Origin: Streptomyces antibioticus
GTDB lineage: Bacteria > Actinomycetota > Actinomycetes > Streptomycetales > Streptomycetaceae
DNA: 64,000 nucleotides
Assembly: GCF_002019855.1 (NCBI RefSeq)
Contig: NZ_CM007717.1
Coordinates: 1,801,570 to 1,865,569 of the forward strand
Direction of reading: 5' to 3'
Translations under genes and position numbers: made by a program
Part shown: positions 35,576 to 43,998 of the stretch, piece after piece
Position numbering within the stretch: the stretch's first letter is position 1
Layout of the letters: each line of letters starts with the position of its first letter
Notes under the pieces: generated by a model
Told to the model about the DNA's origin: nothing
The model's database searches: none
The model's input: the letters and a program-made list of their open reading frames with translations, nothing else

Positions 35576-37066
35576 CTACACCGGGCCGGGGAGATCCGCG
35601 GGAAGCACCTCGTCGCAGGCGGCCCGCAGCCGGCGGACGCCCTCCGCGATCTCCTCCGTGCCGGCGACCGCCGCGAAGCTCAGCCGGACGTGCGCGGCGG
35701 GGGGCTCGGCGCTGAAGTAGGGGCGGCCGGGGGTGAGGGCGACACCGGCCCGCAGGGCGGCGGCGGTGAACGCGGCCTCCCCGTCGGCGCCGAAGGCCGG
35801 GCCGGTGCCGCCGGTGCCGTCGGGCAGCCGCAGCCAGAGGTGGTAGCCGCCGGACGGGATGTGCGGGAGGGCGAGTCCGGGCAGCCGCAGCGCGAGCGCG
35901 GCGGTCATCGCGTCCCGGCGGGCCCGCAGGGCGGCGGCGACGGCCCGCAGATGGCGGGGCCAGGCGGGCGAGCCGACGAGTTCGAGGGCGGCCTCCTGGA
36001 GCGGGCGGGGCACGAAGAACGTGTCGACGACCTGGATGGCGCGCAGCCGCTCCAGCGCGGGTCCGCGGGCGGCCAGGGCGCAGACCCGGAAGCTGGGCGA
36101 GGTGGCCTTGGTGAGCGAGCCGACGTGCACCACGACGCCGTCGGTGTCGTCGGCGGCCAGCGGGCGCGGCAGCGGTCCGGCGTCCTCGTGGGCGAGCCGC
36201 CGTACGAAGTCGTCCTCGACGACGAACGCGCCGGCCTCCCGCGCGATGCGCAGCACCTCGCCCCGGCGGTCGGGGGCCAGGACGGCGCCGGTGGGGTTCT
36301 GGAACAGCGGCTGGCAGACGAAGACCCGGGCGCCGGTGGCCCGGAAGGCGTCGGCGAGCAGTTCGGGCCGTACCCCGTCGCGGTCGACGGGCACCGGGAC
36401 CGGCCGCAGTCCGGCGGAGCGGGCGATGGCGAGCATGCCGGGGTAGGTGGGCGACTCGACGAGCACCGGCGCGCCGGGCGGGGCGAGGGCGCGCAGGGCG
36501 GTGGTCAGCGCGGCCTGGCCGCCCGCGGCGACCAGCACCTCGGCGGCCGTGACCGCGCCGCCGATGGTGCGCGCGAACCATTCGCGCAGTTCCGGCAGGC
36601 CCTCCACCGGCGGCCGGCCCCAGGCACCCGGCCGCCGTCCGGCGCGGGCGAGGGCGGCGGACATCGCGCGCTCGGGCTGGAGCGAGGGGTGCAGATAGCC
36701 GCCGTTGAACTCGATGACGCCGGGCGGCGGCGCGGCCAGCGAGACCGTGACGCCGGAGGCGTCGACCGAGCGCGGGACGAGGTCGGCGGCGCCGTCGGCG
36801 CTGAGCGCGACCTCCTGCCAGGAGGTGTCCCCGGGCGCGGCGGTGTTGGGACGCGGCGGCCGGGCCCGGAAGGCGCCGGCGCCGGGGCGGGTCACGACCA
36901 GTCCCTCGGCGGCGAGCTGCGCCAGCGCCCGGGAGACGGTCACGGGGCTCACCCGGAAGCGTTCGACCAGGGCCCGGCTGGACGGCAGCTTTCCACCGGG
37001 CGAGTAGCGGTCCAGCTCTCGTCTCAGGTGATCCGCCAGCTCACCCACACTGCTACGCTCATGCAT
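35576..37066 (-). CDS. MocR/PdxR-type regulator (GntR helix-turn-helix fused to aminotransferase fold)
   Basis: The 496-residue protein joins an N-terminal GntR winged helix (LPSSRALVERFRVSPVTVSR) to a fold-type I aminotransferase domain that binds PLP through the Lys in HVGSLTKATSPSFRVC. Other blocks are LVAAGGQAALTTALRALAPP and FQNPTGAVLAPDRRGEVL. MocR regulators sense PLP or an amino compound and often control a neighbouring transporter. Here the neighbour is an EamA-type transporter divergent from it, and their start codons overlap. TACTCT (37075-37080, minus strand) lies about 8 bases before the ATG, so translation from a leaderless or near-leaderless mRNA is likely. Confidence 0.92.
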   Translation of the reverse strand: MHERSSVGELADHLRRELDRYSPGGKLPSSRALVERFRVSPVTVSRALAQLAAEGLVVTRPGAGAFRARPPRPNTAAPGDTSWQEVALSADGAADLVPRSVDASGVTVSLAAPPPGVIEFNGGYLHPSLQPERAMSAALARAGRRPGAWGRPPVEGLPELREWFARTIGGAVTAAEVLVAAGGQAALTTALRALAPPGAPVLVESPTYPGMLAIARSAGLRPVPVPVDRDGVRPELLADAFRATGARVFVCQPLFQNPTGAVLAPDRRGEVLRIAREAGAFVVEDDFVRRLAHEDAGPLPRPLAADDTDGVVVHVGSLTKATSPSFRVCALAARGPALERLRAIQVVDTFFVPRPLQEAALELVGSPAWPRHLRAVAAALRARRDAMTAALALRLPGLALPHIPSGGYHLWLRLPDGTGGTGPAFGADGEAAFTAAALRAGVALTPGRPYFSAEPPAAHVRLSFAAVAGTEEIAEGVRRLRAACDEVLPADLPGPV

Positions 37067-37080
37067 GAAGACACAGAGTA
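37054..37080. promoter_or_regulatory. Overlapping divergent -10 elements for the MocR and EamA genes
   Basis: TACGCT (37054-37059) sits 5 bases before the plus-strand ATG (37065). On the minus strand TACTCT (37080-37075) sits 8 bases before the minus ATG (37066). Neither gene has a Shine-Dalgarno sequence. Each -10 lies within the reading frame of the opposite gene. Confidence 0.55.
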
Positions 37081-37979
37081 GCGCTACCGCCAGGCCGACG
37101 ATAGCGGTCACCGCCTCGCACCCGGCGCGCACCGGCACCCTCCTCGCCGTCCTCGGGGTGCTCGCCTTCTCCCTCACGTTCCCCGCCACCGCCTGGGGTC
37201 TCCAGGGCTTCGGACCGTGGTCGCTGGTGGCCGTGCGCAGTGTGCTGGCCGCGCTGCTCGCGGGCGGCGCCCTGCTGGCGCTCCGGGTCGCGCCGCCCGC
37301 CCGGCGGCACTGGGCGGGGCTCGCTGTCGTGGCGGCGGGGGTCGTCGTCGGTTTCCCGCTGCTCACCACGCTGGCACTGCGGACGTCCACGACCGCGCAC
37401 GCCGCCGTCGTGGTCGGACTGCTCCCGCTGACCACCGCCCTGCTGTCCGCCCTGCGCACCGGGATCCGGCCCTCGCGCACCTTCTGGGCGGCGGCCCTGG
37501 CCGGTGCCGGCGCGGTGGTGACGTTCACCGTGCTCCAGAGCGGCGGCGCCCTGACCACCGCCGACCTGTATCTGTTCGGGGCGCTGCTGGTGTGCGCGGC
37601 CGGCTACACCGAGGGCGGCCGGCTGGCCCGGGTGATGCCGGGCTGGCAGGTGATCGGCTGGGCGCTGGTGCTGTGCCTGCCGCTGACCGTGCCCGCCGCC
37701 GCGCTCGCCCTCGCGCACGAGCCGGTACGGCTGACCGCGCACGGGGTGGCGGGGCTGCTGTGGGTGGCGGCGGGCTCGCAGTTCCTCGGCCTGGTCGTCT
37801 GGTACCGGGGCATGGCGGCCATCGGCATCCCGAAGGCCAGCCAGTTGCAGTTGGCCCAGCCGCTGCTCACACTGGTGTGGTCGGTGCTGCTGCTGGGCGA
37901 GCATCTGACGCCCGCCGCTCCGCTGACCGCCGCGGCCGTGCTGGTCTGCATCGCCGTCACACAGCGTGCGCGCGGCTGA
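37065..37979 (+). CDS. EamA/DMT-superfamily transporter
   Basis: The 304-residue protein has about ten hydrophobic segments arranged as two EamA repeats (roughly 24-150 and 165-300). Typical stretches are VLAFSLTFPATAWGLQGFGP in the first repeat and WYRGMAAIGIPKASQLQLAQ and LLTLVWSVLLLGEHLTPAAP in the second. It probably exports an amino acid or related metabolite. It is divergent from the MocR gene, which is likely to control it. The ATG at 37065 is the only start that keeps the first span intact. Confidence 0.9.
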   Translation: MKTQSSATARPTIAVTASHPARTGTLLAVLGVLAFSLTFPATAWGLQGFGPWSLVAVRSVLAALLAGGALLALRVAPPARRHWAGLAVVAAGVVVGFPLLTTLALRTSTTAHAAVVVGLLPLTTALLSALRTGIRPSRTFWAAALAGAGAVVTFTVLQSGGALTTADLYLFGALLVCAAGYTEGGRLARVMPGWQVIGWALVLCLPLTVPAAALALAHEPVRLTAHGVAGLLWVAAGSQFLGLVVWYRGMAAIGIPKASQLQLAQPLLTLVWSVLLLGEHLTPAAPLTAAAVLVCIAVTQRARG

Positions 37980-38022
37980 GCCGACATCCCGGATCACCGC
38001 ACCAGGCGAGGAGGCCCCACAG

Positions 38023-38226
38023 ATGCGTGCCACCAGGGGCGACCAGTTTGTCCAGCACGGCAGGGTGGTCGGCCAACACGACAAGGTCGGCGAGATCGTC
38101 GAGGTACTGGGCCGGGACGGCACCCCGCCGTACCGCGTCCGCTTCGAGGACGGGCACGAGGGGCTGTGCGCCCCCGGCCCCGACACCGAGATCCGCCACC
38201 GCACCACGACCGAGGAATCGCGCTAG
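38023..38226 (+). CDS. DUF1918 small protein
   Basis: The 67-residue protein matches the DUF1918 pattern of actinobacteria: GDQFVQHGRVVGQHDKVGEI, then YRVRFEDGHEGLCAPGPDTE, an SH3-like small barrel. Its function is not known. GAGGAGG lies 9 bases before the ATG at 38023, which decides this start over an in-frame ATG upstream. It follows the EamA gene by 43 bases and may be co-transcribed with it. Confidence 0.85.
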   Translation: MRATRGDQFVQHGRVVGQHDKVGEIVEVLGRDGTPPYRVRFEDGHEGLCAPGPDTEIRHRTTTEESR

Positions 38227-38248
38227 CACGGGACCGGCCCTCCAGGGG

Positions 38249-39472
38249 TCAGGCAGGGGGTTTCGCCGGCTGCTTGTAGTGGTCGGCTACGACCCGTGCC
38301 ATCGCCCCGATCCGGTTCGCCTTGACGTCCTTGGCGGCGAAGAGGACATGCCCGCGCGCCTGCGGGTACTTCTTGGCGAGGGTGAGATGACGGCTCAGCT
38401 CGGCCGCGTCCTGCCAGGCCGCGGCCTGCGCCGGGTCGCCCGCCCGGTAGAGCGCCTCCCCGAGGTAGAGACGGGTCCGGCTGCCCTGGGCGACCTCCGC
38501 CCACCAGGGCACCAACTTCGCGTAGTCGGCGGCGGAGTTGCCGATGTGCCAGTACAACTGCGGGACCACATAGTCGATCCAGCCCTCCTTCACCCACTTC
38601 CGGGTGTCGGCGTGGATGTCGTCGTACGACTGGAGCGCCCGGGTGTCCGAACCCCGGGAGTCGCTGGAGGCGTTGCGCCACACCCCGAAGGGGCTGATCC
38701 CGAACTGGGTGCCGGGCCGCACCGACTTGATCCGGGCGGCCGTCTCCAGCACCAGCTTGTCGATGTTGTCCCGCCGCCACGCGGCCCGGGTCGAGAAGGC
38801 GCCGCCGTAGGTGTCGTACGCCGCCTCGTCGTCGAAGGTCTGGCCGGCCACCGGATACGGGTAGAAGTAGTCGTCGAAGTGGACGGCGTCGACCGGGTAC
38901 TTCTTCACCGCGTCCATCATCGCGTCCTGGACGAACGCGCGGACGGCCGGCAGCCCGGGGTTGTAGTAGAGCTTCCCCCCGTACGCCACCACCCAGCCGG
39001 GGTTCTTGCGCGCCGGGTGGGAGGCGACCAGGCGGGTGCGGTCGGTGTGGGTGGCGACCCGGTACGGGTTGAACCAGGCGTGCAGTTCCAGGCCCCGGGC
39101 GTGCGCCTCGGTGACGGCGGTGCCCAGCGGGTCCCAGCCCGGCGCCTTTCCCTGGGTGCCGGTGAGCACCTGCGACCAGGGCTCGTAGGAGGAGGGCCAC
39201 AGCGCGTCGGCCGTGGGCCGCACCTGGAAGAAGACCGCGTTGAGCTTGTTGCGCACCGCCAGGTCCAGCCAGGCGATCAGCTCGGCGCGCTGCGCGGCGG
39301 CGGACAGCCCGGTGCGCGAGGGCCAGTCACGGTTGGCGACGGTCGCCAGCCACATGCCGCGCATCTCGCCGGACGCTCTGTGCCCGCCCTGCCGGGGAGC
39401 GGCCGTCGCGCCCGTCGTGGTGAACGCCGACAGCGCGGCCAGCGCGAAGGCCCGCCGGGTCAGTCGCCCCAT
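38249..39472 (-). CDS. Secreted GH10-like glycoside hydrolase (DUF187 / GHL10 family)
   Basis: The 407-residue protein has a twin-arginine signal (LTRRAFALAALSAFTTTG, cleavage near ATAAP) and then a GHL10-type TIM barrel: EMRGMWLATVANRDWPS at the first strand, VFFQVRPTADALWPSSYEPW, LHAWFNPYRVAT, VDAVHFDDYFYPYP and WIDYVVPQLYWHIGN. In this family the FDDYFYP Asp is a likely catalytic acid. It probably cleaves an extracellular or cell-wall glycan. The start is ATG 39472, with a GTG directly upstream as an alternative. Confidence 0.9.
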   Translation of the reverse strand: MGRLTRRAFALAALSAFTTTGATAAPRQGGHRASGEMRGMWLATVANRDWPSRTGLSAAAQRAELIAWLDLAVRNKLNAVFFQVRPTADALWPSSYEPWSQVLTGTQGKAPGWDPLGTAVTEAHARGLELHAWFNPYRVATHTDRTRLVASHPARKNPGWVVAYGGKLYYNPGLPAVRAFVQDAMMDAVKKYPVDAVHFDDYFYPYPVAGQTFDDEAAYDTYGGAFSTRAAWRRDNIDKLVLETAARIKSVRPGTQFGISPFGVWRNASSDSRGSDTRALQSYDDIHADTRKWVKEGWIDYVVPQLYWHIGNSAADYAKLVPWWAEVAQGSRTRLYLGEALYRAGDPAQAAAWQDAAELSRHLTLAKKYPQARGHVLFAAKDVKANRIGAMARVVADHYKQPAKPPA

Positions 39473-39655
39473 CACACACCCCCATCACAGCGTGGATCCG
39501 CTCGGTCACGGATCGTCTCCGCGCACAGCATGCACCCACCCCGGTGATCGATCATCGATACTTGCTAGTAACGTGCACGATCGGAGCAGGCCGTCCGGGA
39601 CCCGGCAGAGCCTGTCCCGGGCATCAGAGCGTCAGCGCCAGTGAAGGGGACGACT

Positions 39656-40528
39656 GTGACGGACATCCCGGCCGGAGACATTGCACGCGTCGGAGTGGTG
39701 GGCTGCGGCCAGATGGGGGCGGGCATCGCCGAGGTCTGCGCGCGCGCCGGACTCGACGTCAAGGTCGCCGAGACCACCGGCGAGGCCCTGGAGATCGGCC
39801 GTACCCGGCTGTTCAACTCCCTGGCCAAGGCCGCCGAGCGCGGCAAGATCAGCGCCGAGGAGCGCGACGCGACGCTGGCGAACCTCAGCTTCACCACGGA
39901 CCTCGGCGAGTTCGCCGACCGCGATCTGGTGATCGAGGCCGTCGTGGAGAACGAGCAGGTCAAGACGGAGATCTTCCAGGTCCTCGACCAGGTGGTGACC
40001 CGCCCCGACGCGATCCTGGCCTCCAACACCTCCTCCATCCCGCTGGTGAAGCTGGCGGTCGCCACCTCACGGCCGGACCAGGTCGTCGGCGTCCACTTCT
40101 TCAACCCGGCCCCCGTGCAGAAGCTCGTCGAGCTGATCCCGGCGCTGACCACCTCCGAGGGCACGCTCTCCCGGGCCCAGCTCTTCGCCGAGAAGGTGCT
40201 CGGCAAGCACGCGATCCGCGCCCAGGACCGCTCCGGCTTCGTGGTGAACGCGCTGCTGATCCCCTACCTGCTCTCCGCGATCCGGATGTTCGAGACGGGC
40301 ATCGCCAGCCGCGAGGACATCGACAACGGCATGGAGATGGGCTGCGCCCACCCGATGGGCCCGCTGAAGCTGTCCGACCTGATCGGCCTGGACACCGTCG
40401 CCTCCGTCGCCCAGTCGATGTACGACGAGTACAAGGAGCCCCTGTACGCCGCTCCCCCGCTGCTCCAGCGGATGGTCGACGCGGGGCGGCTGGGCCGCAA
40501 GACGGGCTCGGGCTTCTACACGTACTGA
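39656..40528 (+). CDS. 3-hydroxyacyl-CoA / 3-hydroxybutyryl-CoA dehydrogenase
   Basis: The 290-residue NAD enzyme interconverts 3-hydroxyacyl-CoA and 3-ketoacyl-CoA, probably with C4 substrates. The N-terminal Rossmann motif is GVVGCGQMGAGIAEVCARAG. The catalytic His lies in VVGVHFFNPAPVQKLVELIP, and the C-terminal helical domain has GCAHPMGPLKLSDLIGLDTV. The start is GTG 39656 with AAGGGG 6-8 bases upstream; a GTG at 39641 lies inside that site. It stands alone; a strong bidirectional terminator separates it from the NUDIX gene. A TGATCGATCA palindrome lies upstream at 39545-39554. Confidence 0.94.
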   Translation: MTDIPAGDIARVGVVGCGQMGAGIAEVCARAGLDVKVAETTGEALEIGRTRLFNSLAKAAERGKISAEERDATLANLSFTTDLGEFADRDLVIEAVVENEQVKTEIFQVLDQVVTRPDAILASNTSSIPLVKLAVATSRPDQVVGVHFFNPAPVQKLVELIPALTTSEGTLSRAQLFAEKVLGKHAIRAQDRSGFVVNALLIPYLLSAIRMFETGIASREDIDNGMEMGCAHPMGPLKLSDLIGLDTVASVAQSMYDEYKEPLYAAPPLLQRMVDAGRLGRKTGSGFYTY

Positions 40529-40573
40529 TCCCGGTACACGTACCGATCGCTATTCCCCGGCACACCTACCGGT

Positions 40574-40609
40574 CACGGGCCCGGCGCTCCCCGGAGCGCC
40601 GGGCCCGTG
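40574..40609. terminator. Bidirectional terminator, 17-bp perfect hairpin
   Basis: Arms CACGGGCCCGGCGCTCC and GGAGCGCCGGGCCCGTG meet around two bases and leave a practical loop of four to six. It lies between the convergent dehydrogenase and NUDIX genes, so it can end both transcripts. Confidence 0.88.
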
Positions 40610-40615
40610 TGTGTC

Positions 40616-41152
40616 TCAGGTCTCGGTGTGCCTGAGGTGGTGCAGGAGCATTAACGCGGCCGCCATGTTGGCGGCCGGGACCTCCCCGCGGGCGACCAGG
40701 TCCGGGACGAGCTTGAGGGGGACCCATTCGCGGCGGTCCGACTCGAAGTCGTCCACGGGGTGTCCGACGTACTCGCCGTGCTCCGCCCAGTAGATGTGGT
40801 GGACGGCGTCGGTGAGGCCGTTGGACGGTTCCACGCTCATCAGGTGGTGCAGGGGCCCCGGCCGCCAGCCGGTCTCCTCCTCCAGTTCCCGGGCGGCCGC
40901 GCGGGCGACGTCCTCGCCGTCCTCGACGACCCCCGCCGCCAGCTCCCAGCCCCAGCTGTCGGTGATGAAGCGGTGGCGCCACAGCAGCAGGACCTCGTTC
41001 GCCTCGTTGACGACCGTGGCGACGGCGACCGGCCGCAGCCGTATGAGGAAGTGGTCGAGATGCCGGCCGTCGGGCAGCTCCACATCGGCCAGGTTGACGC
41101 TGAACCAGCGGTTCTCATACACAGTTTGTTCGTTCTGTTTCGTCCACTGCAC
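40616..41152 (-). CDS. NUDIX hydrolase with a TTA codon
   Basis: The 178-residue protein resembles ADP-ribose pyrophosphatase-type NUDIX enzymes. The full box GX5EX7REUXEEXGU is present (GVVEDGEDVARAAARELEEE plus TG). It hydrolyses a nucleoside diphosphate linked to another group. The start is GTG 41152 with GGAAGGTGG about 7 bases upstream, the upstream frame being unlike the family. Codon 167 (40652-40654) is TTA, the rare leucine codon read in Streptomyces by the bldA tRNA, so full-length product may be made mainly late in growth. I saw no other in-frame TTA in the window. Confidence 0.92.
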   Translation of the reverse strand: MQWTKQNEQTVYENRWFSVNLADVELPDGRHLDHFLIRLRPVAVATVVNEANEVLLLWRHRFITDSWGWELAAGVVEDGEDVARAAARELEEETGWRPGPLHHLMSVEPSNGLTDAVHHIYWAEHGEYVGHPVDDFESDRREWVPLKLVPDLVARGEVPAANMAAALMLLHHLRHTET

Positions 41153-41213
41153 GGTTCTGCCACCTTCCGTCGAGTCAGGGGCAATATCGCAGCAGGGACT
41201 GGGACGCGCGGTG

Positions 41214-42554
41214 CTACAGCGGTACCCGCAGCGCCCCGTCGATGAGGTCGGCGGCCTCGGCCGTGCCCGCGCCGCCGCTGCGGACGAGGTGTTCACGCAC
41301 CGCCCGCAGCCGGTCGCGCAGCCGCTGGGACTCCATCCCCCTGGCCTGCTCCGCCATCCGCACCGCCGTGACCACCGCCCGGTCCGCGTCGCCCTGCCGC
41401 AGCTCGATGGTGCTGAGCATCGCGAGCCGGTGCACCCGGCCCCGGTCGTGCGCCGGGGTGTCGACGGCGGCCAGCGCGTGCTCCGCGGCCGCGTCGATCT
41501 CACCGAGGCTCAGCAGCGCCTCCGCCACCTGCACATTGACCAGCCCCGGCTGCACATAGCCGGTCTCGTCGGGCTCCGTCCCGCGCCGGATGCGCTCGGC
41601 GGCCGTCTCCGCCCGCCGGATGCAGGACAGCGCGCTGGTGCCGTCGCCGAGGTGGGCGTACGCCTTGGCCTGCATCGCGTACAGATCGGAGGCGAGCGCC
41701 GGGGTGATGTGCCGGCCCGCGGCCCGCAGCGCGGCCTCCGCGAAGGCGACGGCCTGCCGGTACTCCCGCATGAACAGCGACTGGTTGACCAGCAGCGCGA
41801 TCACATACGCGCCAAGTCCCCGGTCGCCGCTGGCCTTCGCCAGCCGCAGCGCCTGGTGGAAGTAGCGCTGGGCGAGCCCGTGCGCGTCCGAGTCGTAGGC
41901 GCAGATGCCCGCGACCGCCACCAACCCGCCGGTGGCGCGGTGCAGTTGACGCCCCGTCTCGTCGGTGTAGCTGCCGCGCAGCAGCGGCGCCGCCTCGGCG
42001 TTGAGGAAACCGACGATCCGGCCGCGGGTCGCGATGCCGCCGGCCTTGCGGTAGAGCTGCTCGTAGTGGGTGCGGGCGGCGCGCAGCATCTCTATGTCGG
42101 CGGAGGTCACCCGGTGCGGGCCGCCGCGCGAGACGTCCACGTCCTCCGGCGGGTTCTCCCACTCCCAGACGGGCATCACCGCCGGTGTCCCGGTCACGGC
42201 GGGCGCGCCCAGGAGGTGCGGGCGCTGCTGCTCGTCCGAGCGCCACAGCGCGGTGGCCCGCTCCACGAAGCCGGACAGGGAGGTGCCGTGCGGGGCGGAC
42301 GGCTCGCCCGGCACACCGAGGCCGATGTCGTCCAGGGTGACCGGCCGGTGCAGCCGCCCGGCGAGGACCTCGCAGATCAGGTCGGGCACCTGGCCGCGCG
42401 GCCGCTGGCCCTTCAGCCACCGGGCGACCGCGGTGTGCTCGTAGCGCAGGGCGAGGCCCCGGGCCCTTCCGGCCTGGTTGACATGGGCGGCGAGGCCCGC
42501 GTGCGAGACGCCCGCCTCGTCCAGGATCGCGTCGAGCAGAGTGTTGGGCTGCAT
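41214..42554 (-). CDS. TPR-containing transcriptional regulator (NsdA-like)
   Basis: The 446-residue protein begins with an atypical XRE-like DNA-binding region (LLDAILDEAGVSHAGLAAHV, then YEHTAVARWLKGQRPRGQVP) and continues with helical TPR-like repeats up to the C-terminus (for example LAQRYFHQALRLAKASGDRG and VQVAEALLSLGEIDAAAEHA). The architecture is that of NsdA, a negative regulator of differentiation and antibiotic production in S. coelicolor; the specific role here is inferred. The ATG at 42554 follows a GGGGGG stretch. A TTCACAC dyad and a TAGTCT hexamer lie upstream. Confidence 0.85.
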   Translation of the reverse strand: MQPNTLLDAILDEAGVSHAGLAAHVNQAGRARGLALRYEHTAVARWLKGQRPRGQVPDLICEVLAGRLHRPVTLDDIGLGVPGEPSAPHGTSLSGFVERATALWRSDEQQRPHLLGAPAVTGTPAVMPVWEWENPPEDVDVSRGGPHRVTSADIEMLRAARTHYEQLYRKAGGIATRGRIVGFLNAEAAPLLRGSYTDETGRQLHRATGGLVAVAGICAYDSDAHGLAQRYFHQALRLAKASGDRGLGAYVIALLVNQSLFMREYRQAVAFAEAALRAAGRHITPALASDLYAMQAKAYAHLGDGTSALSCIRRAETAAERIRRGTEPDETGYVQPGLVNVQVAEALLSLGEIDAAAEHALAAVDTPAHDRGRVHRLAMLSTIELRQGDADRAVVTAVRMAEQARGMESQRLRDRLRAVREHLVRSGGAGTAEAADLIDGALRVPL

Positions 42555-42600
42555 TGGGTGCCCCCCGGTACCTCGGTGCGGCCAGACTAGTGGGTGCCGA

Positions 42601-42617
42601 TTCACACGGGGTGTGAA
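42601..42617 (-). promoter_or_regulatory. Inverted repeat TTCACAC-GGG-GTGTGAA upstream of the TPR regulator
   Basis: This perfect 7-bp dyad overlaps the -35 region of a possible promoter whose -10 is TAGTCT (about 42586-42591, minus strand), which is about 35 bases before the ATG. It is a candidate operator for the regulator itself or another factor. Confidence 0.5.
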
Positions 42618-42697
42618 CGGAGTGCGCGTATCCGCGGGGTGCGCGCGCTGTCGCTGAGCGTTTCCGGCCGGTTGACTGAAATGCCTCGAAAGAGGTT

Positions 42698-42739
42698 CGC
42701 CGGGCCGTCGGCTCCCCCTCATAAAGCGACGGCCCGGCG
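42698..42739 (-). terminator. Hairpin terminator after the SpoIIE-type phosphatase gene
   Basis: Perfect 13-bp arms CGCCGGGCCGTCG and CGACGGCCCGGCG enclose a 16-base loop. It starts about 40 bases past the phosphatase stop. No U-tract follows. Confidence 0.82.
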
Positions 42740-42779
42740 TTGTACCGCGCCCGGTGCCCGCCGGGGGGCGCCGGGGGGT

Positions 42780-43820
42780 TCATGACGCGGCGGTTCCGGT
42801 CATGTCGCCGTCCCGGGCGCCCAGGGCGGCGCGTTCCCGGCCGTTCTGGAGGACCAGCAGGGCGACGTCGTCCGCCGGTCTGCCCGCGGTGTGGCGCAGC
42901 AGGGCGGCCAGGACCGCGCGCAGCAGATGCCGGGCCGACACCGGGTGGTGGCGTACGGCGTCCGAGAGGGCCGTCGGCAGCGGGAAGAAGCGGCCGCGCG
43001 CGTCCCGGGCCTCGGCCGCGCCGTCCGTGAAGAGGAACAGGGACTCGCCGCGCCGCAGCGCACCGCAGGGTGTGGCGGTCAGGTCGGGCGGCAGCGGGAA
43101 GGGGCCGAGCGGCGGCAGCGGATCGGCCCTGGCCAGGGGCTCCACGCGGGGGCCGCGCAGCAGATAGGGCCAGGGGTGCCCGCAGTTCAGGGCGCGCACC
43201 GCGCCGTCCCGGGCGATCTCCAGCAGCAGGACGGTGACGAACTCCTCGGCGACCGGGGTGTCGGGGACGCCCGAGGACTCCGAGGTGTCGCGGGCGCGTT
43301 CGCGCAGATGGCGGGCGAGGGCCCGGTCCAGGCGGCGCAGGACGCGTCCGAGGTCGGCCTCGTCGTGCGCGGCCTCGCGGAAACTGCCCAGCACGGCGGC
43401 GACGGTGCTCAGGGCGGACAGCCCGTGCCCGCGCACGTCCCCCATCACGACCCGCACGCCGTACTCGGTGGCGACGACCTCGTACAGATCGCCGCCGACG
43501 GTGGCGCCGCGGTCGGCGGAGAGCCGGGCGACGGCCACGTCCAGTCCGCCGACGCGCGGCGGGAGCGGCCGCAGCAGGGCGCTCTGGGCGGCTCCGGCGA
43601 CCCGGCGGGCCTGCCGCAGCTCGCGCAGCAGGGTGCGCCGCACCTGGACGACCAGTCCGGTGCCGACGGCGAAGAACACGGCGCTGGTGACGATCCTGGC
43701 GCCGAGGCCCTGCTGCTGGGCGGGCGGACAGGTCAGTTTGTAGGTGACCGCCAGGGCGCCCCAGGCCGTGGGCAGTCCCAGCGAGACGGCCCGGCGCAGC
43801 GGTCGCCTGATGCCGAACAT
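42780..43820 (-). CDS. Membrane-linked PP2C/SpoIIE-family protein phosphatase
   Basis: The 346-residue protein has two N-terminal spans (about 13-30 and 43-60) and then a SpoIIE-type phosphatase domain. The metal-binding acidic pattern is seen in TVGGDLYEVVATEYGVRVVM followed by GDVRGHGLSALSTVAAVLG; later blocks are ALNCGHPWPYLLRGP and LFLFTDGAAEARDARGRFFP. SpoIIE-type enzymes dephosphorylate anti-sigma-factor antagonists. No antagonist or anti-sigma gene is adjacent. The start is ATG 43820 or ATG 43838; GGGGGGCC lies before the former. Confidence 0.9.
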   Translation of the reverse strand: MFGIRRPLRRAVSLGLPTAWGALAVTYKLTCPPAQQQGLGARIVTSAVFFAVGTGLVVQVRRTLLRELRQARRVAGAAQSALLRPLPPRVGGLDVAVARLSADRGATVGGDLYEVVATEYGVRVVMGDVRGHGLSALSTVAAVLGSFREAAHDEADLGRVLRRLDRALARHLRERARDTSESSGVPDTPVAEEFVTVLLLEIARDGAVRALNCGHPWPYLLRGPRVEPLARADPLPPLGPFPLPPDLTATPCGALRRGESLFLFTDGAAEARDARGRFFPLPTALSDAVRHHPVSARHLLRAVLAALLRHTAGRPADDVALLVLQNGRERAALGARDGDMTGTAAS

Positions 43821-43888
43821 GGTCTTCTGGCCCCCCATCCAGGCCCGCAGAGCCCGTTCGGGCAGCCCATCCAGGCCCGCGCACAGCG

Positions 43889-43951
43889 GAATCGGACCGG
43901 CCCCGAGAGGCCGGTCCGATTCTGTCGGGGTACCGGCCCGTCGGGGCCGGT
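43889..43951 (-). terminator. Two tandem hairpins after pheT
   Basis: The first hairpin met from the pheT side has arms ACCGGCCC/GGGCCGGT (43932-43951, 4-base loop). The second has 14-bp perfect arms GAATCGGACCGGCC/GGCCGGTCCGATTC (43889-43922, 6-base loop). Together they should end pheST transcripts before the phosphatase gene. Confidence 0.85.
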
Positions 43952-43998
43952 GCCCCCGGATTGCCACTCGGACGAGTGACGAAACCCGGGGGTGGGCG

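Noticed and set aside
37055..37072. ARG-box-like TCATGCATGA at the MocR/EamA start codons
   Set aside because: Only one half-site resembles the ARG boxes; the TGCATAAnnnTGCAT core is missing, and the bases are fixed by two start codons.
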